Assembly (NCBI GenBank): GCA_032622095.1
Contig: CP136064.1
Location: forward strand, 115,866,004 to 115,930,003
Reading direction: 5' to 3'
DNA from: Siphonodentalium dalli
Taxonomy: Eukaryota; Mollusca; Scaphopoda; Gadilida; Siphonodentaliidae
DNA length: 64,000 nt
In this document: one piece after another, positions 1 through 11,600 of the stretch
Position numbering within the stretch: the first letter of the stretch is position 1
Layout: each line of letters starts with the position of its first letter
Program-made: the position numbers and the translations under genes
The notes under the pieces: model-generated
What the model saw: the letters and a program-made list of their open reading frames with translations, nothing else
Told to the model about the DNA's origin: nothing
Databases searched by the model: none

Positions 1-124
1 TTATAGTAGTTATCAGTATGCTCAGTTGGCCAACGGACAAAACATCGAATGAATCGATGTTTGTTTTAACCAGTGAAGGTAGTTTGAATAAGACTACTGC
101 GAAAATCAGAGACTTATTTTACCA

Positions 125-205
125 GTCATGTGATGTGTAGGGCCGATAATGAGTTGACAGCTCATTGTCATGATAGCTCATTGTCAGCCCTACATGTCAC
201 GTGAC
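125..205. repeat. Imperfect 80-bp hairpin
   Basis: Left arm TCATGTGATGTGTAGGGC and right arm GCCCTACATGTCACGTGA pair with few mismatches, and ATAATGAG pairs with CTCATTGT next to the loop. Probably a short MITE remnant. Confidence 0.6.
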
Positions 206-535
206 GTCACATTATGTGTTGAGCATTATCGTTTCTTAATATCCTGGAAAACTGAAACTGTACAGAGAACGCCCCATAAAGTGATAATAATTTGGGGTAA
301 ATATCACACTAAGAATACTCCTGATGGATAGTAATATATATTTTCAAGATCTAGAAAACAAAACCACAGATTACATGTATATAAATGTATAAATATATAT
401 AAAAAATACAGATAACAAAACTCTGGTGTGATTGAAAACAAACCAAGCACTTCCCATAGTAAAACATATGAAGAAACTATTGCCCGGATTTATAAAGGCT
501 TTTAATTCAGATATATTTAAATCTTGACAAATTGT

Positions 536-1330
536 CTTTCCATACTAAACGGATTCTCCCACCAAATTAAAAAGTGTACATTGGAATTGTTTATTATTGC
601 TTTTGAGGGATGCCCAGGTAATATAAGCAGACAACAGATAATACAAGTGCAGAAGGAGTTATTTTCATCGGTGGGAAATGTTCAGAAAATAACCTTTTAT
701 TAGTCTATGGTCTAATAGAATTAATTAGTTGGATTAAGCCTTTCAATGTTAAATACTCATTGAAGAGTAGTTATCCCTTAGGAAATGTTCAAATAATTAT
801 TGAACTTATTATCTGAACATTTCCTAAAGGCCCTTACACACGGCGTTTGCGGCATGGCATGCTTGCACACGGCGTGCAATGCGGGCGATATTGCAGGAAA
901 AACAGAAAATGCTGCCACAGGATTACATTGCTGTCCTAATCGGGTGGTGCGGTGCTGCGCATATTGCGTGGTACAGCGCATTTTTCTGCAGTTGTTCGGT
1001 AAATTTCACCATTTGCAGTGACAATATAGAACGAAGACACTGGAAGCAAAGATGTTTTCAGTCCAGGTCAGTTTTGGACTGTGATTGTGCATCGCTTCAC
1101 CATGCAGTCATTTTGTTTTTTAAATACGCGAATAACAATGAAAAAATTATATCAACGAAACATACGAGTAACCGCAGAAAATGCCGTCGCTGCAGAAAAC
1201 GGCATAGCTGCAGAAATGCAGTGGTCGCAGAAAAACATGCGGCATGCCATGCGTAATGTGCGGTAATGCCGTGTGGAAGGGTCTTAAGGGATAACTACTC
1301 ATCAGTGAGTATTTAGTACAGAAAGGGTTA
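536..1330. mobile_element. MITE family A, copy 1, interrupted by a second MITE
   Basis: Left end CTTTCCATACTAAACGGATT and right end ATTTAGTACAGAAAGGGTTA match the ends of the uninterrupted copy at 7429-7700, as does the interior (AGCAGACAACAGATAATACA, CATCGGTGGGAAATGTTCAG). The element is split at about 825 by a 457-bp insertion. Ends of the type TTAACCCTTTC suggest a TTAA-target, piggyBac-like mobiliser. Confidence 0.75.
828..1284. mobile_element. MITE family B with TAA target duplication, nested in family A
   Basis: Ends AGGCCCTTACACACGGC and (reverse complement of the right end) AGACCCTTCCACACGGC form terminal inverted repeats; TAA at 825-827 and 1285-1287 is the target duplication. TIRs with a 3-bp TWA duplication suggest the PIF/Harbinger superfamily. 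The interior is GC-richer than its surroundings and full of GCATGCC and GCTGCAG motifs. Open frames of up to 125 codons inside are not related to any protein I know and run through the repeats. Confidence 0.75.
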
Positions 1331-1915
1331 ATACAATTAATTAATTCTATTAGACTATTACGTGTGAACACTCATAGTTGGAGAACCAAAATCAATTGGT
1401 TTTCTGATACAGGCTGAGTAATGACAACCAAGAGGTTTGAGAGTATTTCTGGGTAGTTATCAATTTACTGTTCAAGAGGGGGTCTTTGAAAAATGTATGA
1501 AGTCTTTACAGATGTAAAAATTTGAATTAAGCATGTTTCGAACTGGAGACTGGAGATATTTCAGTGCCCAATTAATTATATGTCTATAGTAGCCACATCT
1601 GCGCAAAATGGTGATATCTTTTGCAAGGCTTTGGTGTTTTCTGCAATTAATAAATAATAGAGATGTATGTTCACTAATCACTGCAATCCCCCTGTGTTGT
1701 AAATCCTATAAGGCTATATGTTCCCGAATAACAGAAATACCATTCAAGTCCTCAAAAATGAACTTCACAAACGAATGGGTATACACATGTAATATTTCAT
1801 GTCTCCTTCTGATTGGAGAGCCACATTTTTCTGTTTCAACTGACATAATATATCTCCTGTTGTCAAATTGAAACCGCTGAACCAGGAATTCTCATTGGAC
1901 CTGGCAATAAAAGAT

Positions 1916-2190
1916 TTAACCCTTTCAGTGCCAAGTCCGATTTTTGTATCAACCCATATTTCCTTGATAATTTTTTCAAATTTATTGATTATAATAATGT
2001 GATACATTGATGGAAAGAGCTCTAAGAGTATTTTTCAAATTTATTGATTATAATAATGTGATATATTGATGGAAAGAGCTCTAAGAGCTCTTTCCATCAA
2101 TGTATCACATTATTATAATCAATAAATTTGAAAAATTATCAAGGAAATATGGGTTGATACAAAAATCGGACTTGGCACTGAAAGAGTTAA
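1916..2190. mobile_element. TTAA-flanked palindromic MITE, copy 1
   Basis: TTAA at 1916-1919 and 2187-2190. The arms begin CCCTTTCAGTGCCAAGTCCG and are almost perfectly complementary over about 105 nt, with an extra internal duplication of the loop (TTTTTCAAATTTATTG, AGAGCTCTAAGAG). TTAA targets and CCCTTT ends fit a piggyBac-mobilised element. A second copy is at 11917-12131. Confidence 0.85.
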
Positions 2191-2328
2191 ATAAAAAAAA
2201 GCCTTTTTAAATCCGGTCAGTGTAATAGTGACATTTTATGTATACTTGTAAGTGTTCCTGAAAATCAACAAACCAACAGCAAACATTCAGTTCAGAAAAC
2301 AAATCTATAAATCTGCCATTTATCTACC

Positions 2329-2750
2329 CAAGCCTGAATATAGTATCTGACATTTGCAGAATGAGGTTGCCAGAGGGTAAATTTAGTGACAAAGGGTAAC
2401 TGGCAGAGCGTGTTAGCATCACCAAATTCACCCTCTTGGGACCTCATTCTGGTTAGACCTCAACTGCCATGGGAGACCGAGGATCAGATTGAAGTTGGTG
2501 ATGTTCACCCATTAGTCAACTCGATTATGCATTTTATCTTCTGCAAACTAGGGGATATAGAACAGAAGGGAAAAAATAACTAAAAAATGTTAATTTGAAA
2601 CTATAGATGCTTCTCAGAAGATGAGTTCTAAGCAGAATGAGGTCATCAGAGGGTGAATTTGGTGCTAGCCCGCCATGCAGGACAGCGCCTCAAAATTCAC
2701 CCTCTGGGGACCTCATTCTGCAAATGTCACACACGCTAAATTCAGGCTTG
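2329..2750. mobile_element. Composite palindromic element (GCAGAATGAGG type), copy 1
   Basis: Outer inverted ends CAAGCCTGAATA...TGACATTTGC (2329-2358) and GCAAATGTCA...TTCAGGCTTG (2720-2750). Inside lie two roughly 95-bp hairpins, each with arms GCAGAATGAGGT...CCAGAGGGTGAATTT. The two hairpins differ in their loops, so they diverged after pairing. Confidence 0.75.
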
Positions 2751-2814
2751 TATCTAACAGATGTCTTTCTGTGTGACATCTCAATATTATCAATATGTAT
2801 TCAGTTAAGAAATA

Positions 2815-2992
2815 TACAGTAATGCCCTAAGCAATCGACTCTTTAAATACAGCAGAATTATGGGTAACTTTTCAGGATTTAGTCGGAAATATGGCTTGTT
2901 GCCATTCATCGGAAAGCTCTCCGACTAAATCCTGAAAAGTTACCCATAATTCTGCTGTAGTTAAAGAGTCGATTACTTAGGGCATTACTGTA
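2815..2992. mobile_element. Mariner-like palindromic MITE, copy 1
   Basis: TA|CAGTAATGCCCTAAGCAATC on the left and its complement on the right, with TA at 2815-2816 and 2991-2992. The arms are complementary over about 75 nt, around the loop AATATGGCTTGTTGCC. TA targets and CAGT ends are typical of Tc1/mariner. Confidence 0.8.
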
Positions 2993-3151
2993 TGTTTGTC
3001 TTCTGTATTCATAAGGAGTATCAATGTATTTGGTTGGAGTAGGAATGCATCACTGGGGCCTTCTTTAACTCTCATTTTCTGACCATACTTTCAAAATCAC
3101 ATCAATGAGAAATCACATTTGAAATAATGATCATTCTTGAAAATGACATAT

Positions 3152-3406
3152 TTAACCATTTCTTTACTAAATACTCATTGACAAGTAGTTTCCTTATGAA
3201 ATGTTCTAATAATAATTTCAACAAAAAGCCACAATTGAATAATCATTACAATTCCCCCATCAATTAATCAGAATAATGGAATTCTTCTGCACTTGTAAAT
3301 CTTTCGTCTGCTATTATTCCCTAAACATCCCTGCAGATGAACAATAGACCATTCAAATGTATGCTTTTATAACAGAATTATGGGAGAATCAATTTAGTAA
3401 AGAACC
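3152..3406. mobile_element. MITE family A, copy 2 (inverted)
   Basis: Begins TTAACCATTTCTTTACTAAA and ends GGGAGAATCAATTTAGTAAA; the interior includes TACTCATTGACAAGTAGTT, matching the right end of the 7429-7700 copy in opposite orientation. Confidence 0.7.
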
Positions 3407-3511
3407 ATCTTCAAATTTATAAATGTTTAATTCTGGCTATTAGCACCTCAGATATTTTGACAATTGAAATATTCAGGTATATTTGGTGGTACTGTGGCAT
3501 GTGGATATACC

Positions 3512-3596
3512 TACAGCAATGCCCTAAATAATCGACTCATTACCCACAGCAGAATTCTGAAGTGGTTAAGGAGTCGATTATTTAGGCAATACTGTA
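3512..3596. mobile_element. Mariner-like palindromic MITE, copy 2 (85 bp)
   Basis: TA|CAGCAATGCCCTAAATAATC and the complementary right end with TA at 3595-3596. A shorter relative of 2815-2992 that lacks the central part of the arms. Confidence 0.75.
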
Positions 3597-5350
3597 TCTC
3601 CTCACTCCAACCATTGCCCCTCCCCCCATCATTATGTTCAGTAAATTATTTTAAGCATATGAAGATTTATACTACTTGCAAATGCAAAAGACAAAACAAG
3701 AATTACTCTATGGTACACACAACTGTCTCAATCAACACTACTTGCATTCTTTTAAGCCTTTTCTGATCTAAATTTACAAGTGACAATTGAAGAAAAAGTA
3801 ATTTCTATAAAATTTGAGTACAATTGCATGCAAAAATAAGTTTTAAGTATTAGCTATACATAAGTAGCAAGATAATGCATCTTACCTGGAAGATTTATAC
3901 CCATGTGAATTTGTTGCAGCACTTTAGTTTATTTAATCCTACCAAAACTTATCATGTTGCAAAAGTTTTATTACAAATATGAAGAGCAGCCACAAGAATA
4001 TCCAAATGCTCCATTTCAAGCAGTACCAAACACAGTGAATTTATTTTTAAAAATAGTTATGTCTTTTGTTTCTAATTCATTATTGATTTTGGCATTAATA
4101 CAGACAAGAATGATGTTCATTTTAAACATCTAATATTCATTTCATGTAATGCACGTGTGCATGCTAGACCTGACAAGATAAGCAAGATTAAGAATTTCCA
4201 GAGATTTTAAACAGATATGTATATATTGTAACTGTGAATGATTGTTGAATGAATCTGGAATTAAACTCCACACTTTTTGTGCAAATCTCACCAATCAGGA
4301 GGTGCTCGATAATTTTGACAATAAACTATCAATTTTTGGACAAATCTATGATACTGGACGAAAAACTAGGCAGCTGTTAAAGAGAGATAAAACTTCCAGA
4401 CCTGATCCAGAATTTTGCATGTAAGTATTATATATTTTAATATCATTTGGATAATAAAAAATAAGTGCTGTGGTAAATTTTTAATGAAATGATGACCTGA
4501 AATAGATGAAGAGTGGTACTGTTAAAAAATAAATGACTGACAGAACAGGGGTACCAGTTAACTATTAACAATCTGATGTAGACAAGTGGGTACCAGCCAA
4601 CTATAAAGACTGTATGACGGAACATGGCTACTGGTGAACCATTAATGAAATTTCACAGTAAAAACCTTCTTCCACATTTGGTCTTCTCTCAAGATAGTAG
4701 TAATATCACCTAATATCACTTTAGTTCCCCAAAGTTAACATCCACAGAGGCAAATGTAATGTAGAAGAAATTGCACAAAGTTGCCTCAATGTAAGAAATA
4801 GAGCATCCACAATGAGTTGCAATTCTATATAAAATTTATTAACCGAATGCACTAAATTTGTTTCGAGCCGAGCTTTAGCATGGCTCAATTCGAATTTAGT
4901 GGACGATATTAATAAATTTTGTAAAGAATTGCGATGAATTTGAGATTCATTTTATCACACAATTAAATTTTAGATTGTTCAACCACCTTTATCACCCATG
5001 TTTATCACAGTCAACACTAAATAACCCAACACAGATTGAATATCATAATTATATTCTAATTTACATAATAATTAATGTTCCGACATTGACATCGATATCA
5101 TTGCACTAAGCTCTTATGTCACTGCACATGCCGATAATACATGTGTCTTACTAAAAAATATGAGGCCGGATTTAGGGGCTAATTATGTGATAAAATGGTC
5201 TAATGAAAACGAGTATTATGGTAAAATGCACATAACATACAACACTACATTTTATGATAGAAATGTGTCTAAATAAGTGAGAAAAAACATCAACATTATC
5301 TCTATTTCACAACCATAGATTGCTAAATGACTATCAAGCACTTATAACTT
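3597..5350. other. Non-coding left flank with one hairpin
   Basis: No convincing gene. A 60-codon open stretch at 4242-4424 runs into a GTAAGT, but it has an in-frame stop just before it, no acceptor and no similarity I recognise. An imperfect hairpin spans 4818-4935 (arms TTGCAATTCTATATAAAATT and its near-complement, about 44 bp), probably another MITE. Confidence 0.5.
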
Positions 5351-5351
5351 A

Positions 5352-5633
5352 CTGTGGCTTGAATTATAACCAAGCCTTGAAATAGTGTGCCTGTCATTTG
5401 CAGAATGAGGTCCCCAGAGGGTGAATTTAGTGATGCTACCCCGCATAGCAGGCTAGCATCACCAAATTCATCCTCTGGGAACCTCATTCTGCTGAGTTGT
5501 AAGCAGAATGAGGTCCCCAGAGGGTGAATTTGGTGATGCTAGCCCGCTATGCGGGGTAGCATCACTAAATTCACCCTCTGGGGACCTCATTCTGCAAATG
5601 ACAGACACCTTATTGTGGCTTGAATTATAACAC
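5352..5633. mobile_element. Composite palindromic element (GCAGAATGAGG type), copy 2
   Basis: Two 95-bp hairpins in tandem (5398-5491 and 5503-5596), each with arms GCAGAATGAGGTCCCCAGAG, enclosed by outer inverted ends GCCTGTCATTTGC / GCAAATGACAGAC. The block is flanked by an 18-bp direct repeat TGTGGCTTGAATTATAAC (5353-5370 and 5614-5631). The second hairpin is almost perfect, which suggests recent activity. Confidence 0.8.
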
Positions 5634-5910
5634 GTATTAAACCATAAATATTTGTAACATCCCTCATCAGCTAAAAAAATGTTTTTGGCCCCACAAATTT
5701 TAAGATGAAGAATAACTAAATGTAGTTGTAACAGCTAATGATGTTGCCACCTCCTAAGTATGGTGTCTGATGTACACTGCCGGAGGTGGCGTCCTGGGTC
5801 TGTGTTATAATGACAGACCCACTATTTGCAGGCTTTACAATTAAAGCAACATTTCACCAAGTTATGTGCGCATTCTAATTGCAACCATGAAGCCCTAACT
5901 GCCCAAACAG

Positions 5911-6340
5911 TGGAGCTACATGGTCCAGTGGTTAGCGTGTCGAACTTGTATTCGCTGTAAACACAGTGATGCGAGTTCGCAGCTTGTCGCTGGTCTATTG
6001 TTAGTCTTCACACAGCAATGGCTTTGCCGCTTTGAACGAAGTGCAAATGTCGGATTGGTCACTGTTTCAAATCCCACATCAAATTGTGACCCTTGTGTCT
6101 CTTGTACTGTGTCGGCTTCCCACCGCTCATGCATTTTAAACGAGTACCAGTCAGCTTGTCATACTGTTGAGTATCAGAGCATGTTCTGATCAAACTAGAG
6201 CAGTACCTGCAATGGCTGCAGCCAGTTCATTGGTTGGCTTGTACAAAAATGACTAGGGTAATATTATAATGGTTAAAAGCGTGTTAGAGCATGTAATTGG
6301 GTTAATCGCTATATAAAACTGTCATTATTATTATTATTAA
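5911..6340 (+). mobile_element. tRNA-derived SINE
   Basis: A-box-like TGGTCCAGTGGTTAGCG (5921) and B-box-like GCGAGTTCGCA (5971) are spaced as in a tRNA gene, followed by an unrelated body of about 340 bp, CGCTATATAAAACTGTC and a simple (ATT)n tail. This arrangement is typical of SINEs transcribed by RNA polymerase III and moved by a LINE. It is not a functional tRNA: the acceptor stem cannot be drawn and the D and T arms are degenerate. Confidence 0.7.
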
Positions 6341-7428
6341 GTAGTCATTAAAATATCAGCACCCATTTTTAGTTTAGAACTCATCGTAGGCGGTTGAAAA
6401 AAGAAACAAGATATAGTAAAGCTGATGAAAATAATTGTTCTGATTAATCGAGATATTCCATAGTTTTAAAGTGATGTGAAACACCTCGGCAGGGTGACAA
6501 AATAGAAATGGAGAATAATCTTTTTTAGAAATATAATATCCAAATAGATGACGGACACAGTCATTCTTAAATATTTATTAAATACAGTGACTCTCCATGG
6601 CGAAATCGATTTCGTTAGTTATTATTAGCGTCCCGAATCGTGTAGAAAATATTTATAATTGAGCATTGTTCAAATGATGTTTTCTATAGAGTGGTACAGT
6701 CGATTTGCTTCATATTTTCAGCGATGTTAGCAGAATGTCACATTCCTCCAGTTGGCATAGCGCCCGAATATTAACTTATCAGTTACACGCACCCGAACAA
6801 GTACATAATGTCTTTAAAAATATAAAAAATATTCCCATTGAGTAAAGGGACCCCCCACCCATCAAACCTCAAGAGTTTATTAGATTATAATTTTTTAAAT
6901 CTATTTATTTTAGCCACCTCGATTATTTGTCAGCCCAGCAAAAATTCTGCAGGAGATATATACAGAAATGCGCGGAAGCCGTAAAATGTCTATAGTCTGT
7001 AACAAGGTCCCTGTTCGCAGTGGCTTTGGCTTATCGGAAATGATTTTTGGAATAAACTTATTGCCAGAAACCAAATTGACAGTATATTGTTATAGTAGGT
7101 ATACTTATTCCTGATTCAGTATTCATGTTTCGTTCATGAAGATAGACAAGTTGTAATACCATGTCAATCACACATGAAAGAAGATTTGTGTTTACATTTG
7201 TGATGACACATGCTGGGGAATTCTAGTTCAAAACCATGCATACCATATATGGAATTCGAGGTGTAGAAAATTTATTTATTTAAAAAATTGATACCTAATA
7301 ATTCCATGCGTTGAATGGTGGGTTCCTGGACTCAAATCAAATATTTTTCAAACATGAAGAAAATCGTAATTGAGGTGTATCAAATCGGACACATCATCTT
7401 TAATCTATGAATCTACACTGGTACTAAA
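6341..7428. other. Non-coding flank downstream of the phosphatase gene
   Basis: No gene seen. Positions 7280-7360 (TGGGTTCCTGGACTCAAATC and neighbours) resemble the right half of the inverted-repeat element at 59556-60041, so a degraded copy lies here. Confidence 0.5.
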
Positions 7429-7700
7429 TTAACCCTTTCTATACTAAATGGATTCTCCCATTCAGCTGTAAGATTATATATTGGAACAGTCTAATGTTTA
7501 TTTATAGTGGTGTTCAGCTAATAAAAGCAGATGACAGACAGAAAAACAGATAATACAAGAGCGGAAATGATTCATATTCATTGGTGGGAAATATTCAGAT
7601 AATAACTTCAACAAATGAAATATGGTCGCTTGTTGAACTTAGTATCTGAACATTTCCTGAGGAACTACTCATCAATGAGTATTTAGTAAAGAAAGGGTTC
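7429..7700. mobile_element. MITE family A, copy 3 (uninterrupted reference copy)
   Basis: TTAACCCTTTCTATACTAAA on the left; TTTAGTAAAGAAAGGGTT on the right. The interior reads CATTTCCTGAGGAACTACTC where copy 1 is split by MITE B, so this copy shows the empty site. Confidence 0.75.
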
Positions 7701-7814
7701 ATACAAATGTATGTGGTTAGTATATCCGGAATCTCAAAAACATTGATTTGAGTATGAAGAATCTCCAAATCTCATTAGAATATCCAATTTGCAGACAGGA
7801 CTGGACAGGACACA

Positions 7815-7820
7815 TTTATT
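7815..7820 (-). promoter_or_regulatory. Candidate poly(A) signal of the PPM1F-like gene
   Basis: AATAAA on the minus strand (TTTATT on plus), about 324 nt after the stop codon. Its position would give a short 3' UTR, but no transcript evidence is available and the hexamer is common in AT-rich DNA. Confidence 0.4.
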
Positions 7821-8143
7821 TTGTAACAATTAATCAAAATGACTCACAAAGCATAAGTTGCAACATGTGTGTTACGACATTGTGTGTGATGAGCTCATGA
7901 TATACAATTGAACATTTTCATGGGAAAAATCTAAGAGTTTTGGAAGATGTAATTTCTGAATGCGATGCATGTATGTGCCTGAAGTTTGTGGTAATCCAAA
8001 TCATTATTTTGATGATCCTAGGGTCAAAATGAACCAGGATGCCCTAAATTGGCCTAATCAATTGAAAAATAAATTTAGCTCAACTGACAGTTGTTAACTC
8101 AATGGATTTCTACTTATGACAATTAAAACCAACAAACACCTAC

Positions 8144-8667
8144 TCATGTGTTACCAGCCAGTGACGAATTAGGCAAGGATATCTTATTGACATAGAAGAC
8201 ATCTTCTCGTTGAATATTTGTCGGCAAACACTGTTGGCTATTTTCGTCACAGGGTTTACTGCCAGAGTTATCTTTTGACATGGTCAACTTATCCATGTCC
8301 ATAGTTATTTTATCGTCACTGAGCTGTTTATCATCAGATAAATTGTCCTGTGAGTTCTCACTTTCAACACAAATAATATCTTCCTGAGATTCAGGGCAAG
8401 ATATTTCTTCCCTTAGGAATATGACAAGCACTGTTATGTTGTCTGATGAGCCGTTGTTACGGGCATAATTCACCAAACATTTCGCCACCGTATCTTTGTT
8501 GCCATTGGTTTCCAGTAGATGATTGTAAACAATTTCATGCAGCTTTGGAATTGGTAGCGTATCCCAGGCTCCATCACATGCCAGAACGATATAGTCTTCA
8601 TGCCCATCCAGCTCTATTGCTGCGACATCAGCATCACTACATATATATGGCTTATGGCTAACATCAC
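8144..8667 (-). CDS. PPM1F: PPM1F-like exon 7 (residues 315-488, stop)
   Basis: Acceptor TTCTTTCAG; the stop TGA is at 8144-8146. The exon completes G315-D316, then [11 protein letters not shown] (319-329), [11 protein letters not shown] (340-350; D346 metal ligand) and [15 protein letters not shown] (388-402; D390 metal ligand). Residues 403-488 form a tail rich in Ser, Asp, Glu and Gln with repeated LSDDK, with no domain I recognise; PPM1F and PPM1E also carry variable acidic tails. The 3' UTR runs leftwards, with a candidate poly(A) signal at 7815-7820. Confidence 0.95.
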
Positions 8668-11600
8668 CTGAAAGAACATTAGTGAAAGTGTCAACAACAC
8701 TCTATAATCATCAAACCTAATATAAGCCCAATATTTGTGCAGCGTTTCTTTGATTTAAAGGCCCACTTAATTTTCGAACCCCCAGATCACATATATAATA
8801 TACTAGAAGGTGACCCGACTTTGTCCGGGCTTTGACCTTGAATTGTCCATTTTGAAGGTCAAGTGGGGTCACGATTTGACCAGTCCAAAAGTACCCGACA
8901 AACGTGCCCGGTCGAAATCCATCCGTTTTTACCCGATTTGACCTCGAATTGATCATTGTGAAGGTCAAGGTGAGGTCGGTGTCACGATATGACCCGTCCA
9001 AAACACTCAATGGACAAAAGTAACCCCATGTATCAAATTTCGTCGAAATCCCATCAAAATTGGCGATTTGACCTTGAATTGACCGATTTCAAGGTCACGT
9101 CGCACGGGCAAATGAATATGCTTGTGAGACTCCCCGTACGAATGTACCCCCACATACCAAGTTTCATCGAAATCCCATGATATTCGGTCGTTTGACCTTG
9201 AAATGACCCGATTTCAAGGTCAAGGTCACGTCGCACAGACAAATTTATAGGTTTATGCCACTCACCGGCCGAAGATACCCATACATACCAAGTTTTATCA
9301 AAATCCCGTGATATTCCGGCGTTTGACCTTGAAATTACCCAATTTCAAGGTCAAGGTCACGTCGCACGGGCAAATTAATAGGCCCATGCCCGTTCCCGGC
9401 CGAAAATACCACCACATACGAAGTTTCATCGAAATCGGCTGGGCCGTTTTCGAGTTCATCGCGAACACACAGACACACAGACAGACAGATCTTCCAAAAT
9501 ATATAATAGATATGCCATATTATATACCATTTGAAAGAGGAAGCTCCAAAACATTATTATCAACTTATCTGGTGTAATAAACTGTGAACATGATGTTTTT
9601 GTTGAGTTACTGAAGTGTTTTTGTGATTATGTTTCATCTGGATTGTAGTTCAAATTTTGTATTATTTTTCAATGGAGGGGGGAATAACTCTAAATCTTAA
9701 AGATAGAGTTATTCCCCTTCCATTGAAAATATATTTTAAGTTTGAATTCTGTTGCATTCTGGGAGCCAAAATGGGGGTAATCTTTCTATGATTTTAGCTG
9801 TTTTTTCATTTCCCTATGGGCATCTTCTGAGACACAGACATTTCAAATAGTGATGAATTATAGCATTTTAATCATAATTTATGCCATAGATTGTAATTTA
9901 AAACCGCATATCAAGTCACTATAAAAAAAAAATCAGTGACTCGAAAATTAAGTGGGCCTTTAAATAGGCTGATAGTATTATACTCATACAAAGGGTTTCC
10001 ACTAGGGGTCGGGGGATGGAGCCAGTAGCTGATAAGGGGAAAATCTAGTAAATAGTTTCAATGTAGAAACACCAATTTATCTACATGTACTTTCGGCATA
10101 TAGATCTATAATCTAGAAGTGTAAGATATTGTAATTGGCAGATCGTGTCACCTGCATTTTCTACCAAAGTTGTCAGGCTATCAAACCCTCTCACTTCAAA
10201 AGCAATAGAAATATATTGCGATCGTAAAAATACAATGGAGTCTCTAAATAAATATTCCGCAGATTCTCTATGACTATGTACCCATTCAAATGATCAGAAC
10301 TTATTTACAGATGCGTAACATTCAGAAATTTCAGAATATACAGTCGCAAATACAGTGAATAATGCCTTAATTTTAACACAAAAGTAACCCACCCTGAGAT
10401 CTGAATTTAAACCTAATTTATTGTTGAAGCTGTGAAAAAATATAAAGTGGAATGTATTTTGTGACATAAAACATAGAGACAATCACCAAGAATTAATCTG
10501 CTGACGATTTTTCGTAACCTAACTGCAACGTAATTAGCTCAACTTGAAAGAGATGTATTCTAGTGTTGTTGCCACCATGTCGGTTCCAGTATCCACTTTC
10601 GTTCAGCGTCTGTATTCTTGCAAAGATATCAAATAAATTTGTCCTATAAATTCTTTATTGATATTCCAACAAGTTGGAGAGAAGTTTAAAACATCTCTAT
10701 ACTTTTATACATATGATATGTATCCTGGGGTATGGTAGCAGGGGAAATCAGGGCTGGGGGAATGGGATCCTAAAATTTAAATCAACTGGTGGTTCATAAA
10801 AGACTTAGGCCCATTTTATATGTCGCGCCAAACACGGGTCGAGCTATCTTCCCCTGGCTCGACAATGGCGCATCTCTGGCTCGTGTTACGTTTGTTTGAT
10901 TTATACGTCGAGCCAGCTGGCACGTGCTGTAATCGTATATTTCGAACAATTTTAGCATTTAGAACTGATACAAAATGCAATGATCATTTCCGTGATAGTG
11001 TCCTCTGACAATGCACTATAAACTGGCCCTCTTTTCAGTGCATGAATCTCATAATTTACGCTTTCGTTGGTTTCAAAATCGGGATCTTGTCATTCATTTC
11101 CCTTGAACCTTCGAATATATATCTCTGCAATATATTTATTCCCAACTTTCGCGAAACGTCCCTTGTCAGTCGATACATTCATAGTACCCTACAATTGCCT
11201 GCAATGTATATTTACAACGGCCAAGAGTTAGCACGTATGTGGCCCGATGCTGTTTTATATGACGTGCCGTACATGGGTCATGCTAGGATGACTCAAGAGA
11301 TAACGTAATGACGGCAAAAACTTCAAATTGCGCATGCTCTCCGCTAAAGGGGTCCTAAATGGGGAATGGTTTTCCCTGAATCATCTTAGCGTGACCCATG
11401 TTTAGCACATCGTATAAAACAGCGTCGAGCCCCAGACGTGTAGCACGTCGGTACCAGACGTGTAGCACATCGCGACGTGCCAGAGAAATTCTGACGCGCC
11501 AGTTGGTTTTATACGTCGTGCTCCAGTCGCGCTATCTTGGACTTTGTCATTTTCACACAAATTAGGCTGGCGCGACCAGTGTCTGGCTCGATGTATAAAA

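Noticed and set aside
4242-4424. 60-codon plus-strand frame followed by GTAAGT
   Set aside because: A stop lies immediately upstream without an acceptor between, there is no start ATG in frame, and no similarity is recognised.
5921-5993. tRNA gene at the A/B-box pair
   Set aside because: No acceptor stem can be formed and the D and T arms are degenerate; the boxes lead into a 430-bp SINE body with an ATT tail.
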